A stretch of 64,000 bases of DNA from OLB4 sp002050165. Lineage in GTDB: Bacteria > Bacteroidota > Ignavibacteria > Tepidaquicellales > Tepidaquicellaceae. Below, one piece after another: positions 60,817 through 64,000 of the stretch (position 1 is the stretch's first letter; each line of letters starts with the position of its first letter). The notes beneath the pieces were generated by a model. That model saw only the letters and a program-made list of their open reading frames with translations. It ran no database searches and had not been told where the DNA came from. The position numbers and the translations under genes were made by a program. Location of the stretch: contig SZPC01000003.1 in the NCBI GenBank assembly GCA_030263475.1, positions 124,001 through 188,000 on the forward strand, written 5' to 3'.

Positions 60817-61992
60817 ATGATTTCCGTTAATCACGCCAAAAAATTAATTTCAGAGAGAACATCACATTCGCAACCGGTGGATATTCCGATACAAAACGCT
60901 ACCGGATTTATTACTGCCCGTGATGTAACATCTCCGATCGACGTTCCCCCTTTTGATAATTCCGCCATGGATGGTTATGCAATTAAACTGAACAAGGATA
61001 ATTACGTTTATCGAATTACACATATTGTACAGGCAGGTGAAACCAGGCATCTTAAGATAGGTGACGGAGAAGCTGCGAGAGTTTTTACCGGCGCGCCAAT
61101 CCCAGACGGGGCAGATACAGTCGTGCAGCAGGAACTCTCTGAACGCAATGATGATTTCGTGAAACTGAACTTGAGCGAAATAGATAAAGGTGAACACATC
61201 AGGTTACGGGGCGCACAATCAAAGTCCGGAACAACTATACTTCAAAAAGGTACATTAATTTCCCCGGGTACTGTGGGCTTGTTGGCTTCAGTAGGAATAC
61301 AGGCAGTATCAGTTTATTCCTCACCTGTGGTTTCTGTCGTTATAACCGGCAATGAACTTACCCCACCAGGGTCAGAGTTAGATCACGGATTAATTTATGA
61401 ATCAAACTCCCCCGCCCTCGTTTCATATCTGAAATATCTGGGAGTTCATAACATAAATGTATTTCATGCACCGGATGAAAAGGAATGGCTTAAGAAAAAA
61501 ATTTCTGAATGCCTGGATAACTCCGATATTTTATTACTAACCGGTGGTGTTTCCGTTGGGGATTACGATTTCGTTCATGAAATACTAAATGAAATCGGTA
61601 TTGAAAGGCTTTTTCACAAAGTAAAACAACGCCCCGGAAAACCTCTTTATGTCGGAAAGTTAAATTCTAAATGGGTATTCGGACTACCCGGAAATCCTGC
61701 CTCAGTTATCAGTTGTTTTAATCAATACGTGAAACCCTGCATTAAAGCAAATATGGGGTTCACCCGTGTTTGGGAACCGGATGCACGTTTACCTCTCGAA
61801 AACAGATATACAAAAAAACCTGGACTCACATTTTTCCTCAAAGCAAGCACAGTAAACGATAAGATTGTCGTTCCGGATGGGCAACAATCATTTAATATGT
61901 TACCATTCGGGGCAGCCAACGGGCTTGCTGAAATTCCGGAAGAGATTGAAATGGTAGAACCAGGGTCGATTGTAAATTTTTATAAATGGTAA
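60817..61992 (+). CDS. moeA: Molybdopterin molybdenumtransferase MoeA
   Basis: A 391-residue enzyme that inserts molybdate into adenylylated molybdopterin. Motifs: DVPPFDNSAMDGYAIK, RVFTGAPIPDGADTVV, GNELTPPGSEL, LTGGVSVGDYDFV, RPGKPLYVG and FGLPGNPASV. I chose the ATG at 60817 since the family usually opens MISxxxA; a GTG at 60799 would add six residues and overlap moaA by eight bases. The C-terminal domain IV is present. Confidence 0.95.
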   Translation: MISVNHAKKLISERTSHSQPVDIPIQNATGFITARDVTSPIDVPPFDNSAMDGYAIKLNKDNYVYRITHIVQAGETRHLKIGDGEAARVFTGAPIPDGADTVVQQELSERNDDFVKLNLSEIDKGEHIRLRGAQSKSGTTILQKGTLISPGTVGLLASVGIQAVSVYSSPVVSVVITGNELTPPGSELDHGLIYESNSPALVSYLKYLGVHNINVFHAPDEKEWLKKKISECLDNSDILLLTGGVSVGDYDFVHEILNEIGIERLFHKVKQRPGKPLYVGKLNSKWVFGLPGNPASVISCFNQYVKPCIKANMGFTRVWEPDARLPLENRYTKKPGLTFFLKASTVNDKIVVPDGQQSFNMLPFGAANGLAEIPEEIEMVEPGSIVNFYKW

Positions 61993-61995
61993 AAG

Positions 61996-62733
61996 TTGAT
62001 TGAATACGCTTTCTATATCCTCTTATTTCTGATGCCGGTGGCTGCATTCTTTTATGCCTCTGTTGGTCATGGCGGAGCAAGCAGTTACCTGATGCTGCTC
62101 ACACTTTTTAATTTCGCCCCTGAACAGATACGACCAACTGCTTTGATGTTAAATATTGTGGTTTCATTCATTGCATTCGCATCCTACCGGCGGACATGTG
62201 AATTCAAAAAAGATATTTTTATTCCTCTTGTTATATTTTCAATTCCTGCTGCATACATTGGCGGGACAATCCTCGTAGATGCATATCTATACAAAAAAAT
62301 TTTAGGAGTACTATTAATTTTCCCTGCGCTGAGATTTCTTAATGTATTTCCCGTGGCTGAAGAAACAGTTTTAAATAGGAAGTGGTGGATGATTTCAATT
62401 ATCGGACTTAGCATTGGTTTCGTTTCGGGTTTAATCGGTATCGGGGGCGGTATTATTCTGTCTCCGATATTACTTATGGCAGGTTGGGCAAACGTAAAGG
62501 AAACAGCCGCATTGAGCGCATTATTCATTTTCCTGAATTCAATCTCAGGATTTATCGGTTCCAATGCAATTGATGTAACTATTGACCCTCAACTTTGGAT
62601 GTTGATGCCATTAACAATAGGTGGCGGCGCTTTAGGTGCATATTTCGGCGCTAATAAATTTAACCCGAAAGTATTGAAACAATTGTTGGCTGCCGTTCTT
62701 ATTATTGCTTCAGTAAAATTTCTCATAGGTTGA
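61996..62733 (+). CDS. TauE/SafE-family permease
   Basis: A 245-residue membrane protein with about seven or eight helices and the two family signatures: FYASVGHGGASSYLMLL in the first half and GIGGGIILSPILLM in the second. Family members move sulphite, sulphoacetate or other small anions. In this operon it might export nitrite or supply an oxyanion, but that is inference. It starts TTG three bases after moeA, and its TGA overlaps the TTG of mobA. Confidence 0.85.
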   Translation: MIEYAFYILLFLMPVAAFFYASVGHGGASSYLMLLTLFNFAPEQIRPTALMLNIVVSFIAFASYRRTCEFKKDIFIPLVIFSIPAAYIGGTILVDAYLYKKILGVLLIFPALRFLNVFPVAEETVLNRKWWMISIIGLSIGFVSGLIGIGGGIILSPILLMAGWANVKETAALSALFIFLNSISGFIGSNAIDVTIDPQLWMLMPLTIGGGALGAYFGANKFNPKVLKQLLAAVLIIASVKFLIG

Positions 62734-63320
62734 TTAAAACATCTGATATAGAAACGTTCATTTTAGCCGGAGGTAAGAGTAGCCGGATGGGTGACGATAA
62801 AGGTATGCTCAGAGTAAACGGAAAACATTTAATAGAGTTTACGATTGAACCTCTCAAAAAATCCGGTTTAAACCCTAAAATAATTGCAAACAATGAAAGC
62901 TATAAAATCTTCGGATTGGAAGTCTTCCCGGATGAAGTGAAAGGTAAAGGTCCGATCGGTGGATTGCTTACCTCAATGGTGAATTGTAAGAGAGATCACT
63001 TATTACTGATTAGTTGCGATATGCCATTTATTTCAGAAGATTCAGTTGCTTACCTTTTAGCTGAATCAGAAGATGGGAAAATTTGCGTTTCTTCAGATGG
63101 AGAAAAAATAAACCCTCTCTTTGCAATCTATCCGGTTACAATTCTCGGTTTTGTAAACTCACGAATCAATGAAAACAAATTAAAAATGACAGAACTGATT
63201 TTATCGTCGGATCACAGAGTGATTAATATGTCGGCAATGTTAAAAAATAATCCGTATTTATTTTTGAATATTAATACAAGATCAGATTTTGAAAATTTGA
63301 GACATTCCCTGAATAAATAA
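62730..63320 (+). CDS. mobA: Molybdenum cofactor guanylyltransferase MobA
   Basis: A 196-residue enzyme that attaches GMP to molybdopterin, producing the guanine dinucleotide form (MGD) that the reductase of this operon needs. Motifs: FILAGGKSSRMGDDKGML (nucleotide loop), PDEVKGKGPIGGLLTSM and LLISCDMPF. The TTG start overlaps the permease stop by four bases (TTGA). Confidence 0.9.
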   Translation: MIKTSDIETFILAGGKSSRMGDDKGMLRVNGKHLIEFTIEPLKKSGLNPKIIANNESYKIFGLEVFPDEVKGKGPIGGLLTSMVNCKRDHLLLISCDMPFISEDSVAYLLAESEDGKICVSSDGEKINPLFAIYPVTILGFVNSRINENKLKMTELILSSDHRVINMSAMLKNNPYLFLNINTRSDFENLRHSLNK

Positions 63321-63326
63321 AAAATA

Positions 63327-64000
63327 TTGGCAGAGAATCAGGAAAGTCGGGATTGTTTTCAGTGTTTAACCAGAGCCAACACTTTGTTCAGCTCTCTCAA
63401 TTTTGAAGAGGTAGCACTGTTAAAAAGTGAGCGCCTTTGTTTGGATTTTAAACCGGGTGAAGATTTATACCATGAGGGCGCTGAGACTACCGGTATTTTT
63501 ATTATCAGAAACGGAAATGCAAAGATTACAAAAGAGAGTTCAGACGGCAGGGAACAGATTTTACGCTTTACAAACGAAGGCGATGTATTAGGTTACAGAG
63601 CAATTTTAAGCGGTGAAAAATATACTTCATCTGCAACCGCTATGAACAACGTCTCAGCCTGTCTTATACCGAAGGAAGTCTTACATTCATTTATTAAAAA
63701 GAACCAGTACATTGGAATGGGCTTCATGCGGTTGCTTGCCGAGGAAGTCAAAAACACAAATAAACAAATTATCAGAATATCTCAAAAACCCGTAAGGGAA
63801 AGACTTGCTGAAGCAATTTTATTGTTAAAGGAAACTTACGGATACGAAAAAGATTTTGCCACGATAAACGTAACCCTGAGCCGGGAAGAAATTGCCTGTA
63901 TAGCAGGAACCGTTCGTGAAACTGCCACCAGAATGTTGTATGAATTTAAATCAATGGATATAATTCAGTTATCCGGGAAGAAAATAGCAATAAAAGATAT
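63327..64000 (+). CDS. Crp/Fnr-family transcription regulator (partial, right edge)
   Basis: At least 224 residues read directly from the sequence; the frame is open to the edge. The N-terminus has a C-x2-C pair (DCFQCLTRANTLFSSL), as in Fnr-like sensors. The cyclic-nucleotide-binding fold follows (FKPGEDLYHEGAETTGIFIIRNG, FTNEGDVLGYRAILSG), then the helix-turn-helix LSREEIACIAGTVRETATRMLYEFK. The only plausible start is TTG at 63327, six bases after mobA. It probably controls the molybdoenzyme operon in response to oxygen or nitrogen oxides; whether the cysteines bind an Fe-S cluster cannot be told. Confidence 0.85.
   Translation, partial: MAENQESRDCFQCLTRANTLFSSLNFEEVALLKSERLCLDFKPGEDLYHEGAETTGIFIIRNGNAKITKESSDGREQILRFTNEGDVLGYRAILSGEKYTSSATAMNNVSACLIPKEVLHSFIKKNQYIGMGFMRLLAEEVKNTNKQIIRISQKPVRERLAEAILLLKETYGYEKDFATINVTLSREEIACIAGTVRETATRMLYEFKSMDIIQLSGKKIAIKD

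Noticed and set aside
1..64000. tRNA genes, rRNA, CRISPR arrays, insertion sequences
   Set aside because: I scanned the gaps over 300 bases and found no cloverleaf, repeat-spacer pattern or transposase.

Overview
The window looks like a chromosomal piece of a Bacteroidota-Chlorobi lineage bacterium, most likely of the Ignavibacteria. The basis is the AT-rich coding style, nine predicted type IX secretion (T9SS) cargo proteins, seven of them with the 'NYPNPFNP'-type C-terminal tail typical of that group (one, the nuclease, as a 'VYPNPFN' variant), PorV/PorQ-family outer-membrane proteins, and a bacterial complex I. There are no tRNA or rRNA genes, no CRISPR array and no insertion sequence. The gene at each end is cut by the window edge (nuoD at the left, a Crp/Fnr regulator at the right).

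Layout. 1-5758 (mostly minus): complex I genes nuoA-nuoB and nuoC-nuoD, separated by 3.6 kb that holds two secreted T9SS cargo genes. 5971-8509: dnaK and a small heat-shock gene, the latter with a textbook sigma-54 (-24/-12) promoter. 8687-20855 (minus): one 12-kb run of tightly packed or overlapping genes. It starts with a lipoprotein, a secreted BNR/FlgD-type protein and two PorV/PorQ-like barrels, and continues into surface-glycan genes (GT39 transferase, GNAT/FemAB-like transferase, sugar epimerase, formyltransferase, amidohydrolase, glycosyltransferase, Wzx flippase). 21138-24627: acyl-CoA synthetase and a DnaQ-UvrC-like fusion nuclease. 24799-31281 (plus): two parvulin-type periplasmic chaperones, a membrane vWA protein and a secreted beta-propeller. 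31384-35258 (minus): a sialidase-like secreted protein and a TonB-dependent receptor. 35433-40408 (plus): a heterodimeric ABC exporter, the RdgB house-cleaning pyrophosphatase and a small SET-domain methyltransferase. 40498-51839: a secreted nuclease, three large T9SS cargo proteins (one with a haem-binding CxxCH and a hydrazine-synthase-alpha-like propeller), a duplicated YtkA-like lipoprotein and two small membrane proteins.

51953-54740 (plus) is the most unusual part: an isochorismatase-like hydrolase, a protein that fuses a thioredoxin-reductase-like flavoprotein to an RlmN/Cfr-type radical SAM domain, and a glyoxalase-fold protein. The genes are tightly coupled and preceded by a perfect 9-bp inverted repeat. 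I do not recognise this fusion as a described system.

55162-64000 (plus) is a molybdenum-enzyme operon: a NarI-like cytochrome b, a Nas/Nap-like bis-MGD oxidoreductase (probable nitrate reductase), a four-cluster ferredoxin subunit, a Tat-exported Rieske protein, a small membrane protein, cofactor genes moaA, moeA and mobA, a TauE/SafE permease and a Crp/Fnr regulator. The genes appear to make, insert and regulate one quinol-linked oxyanion reductase.
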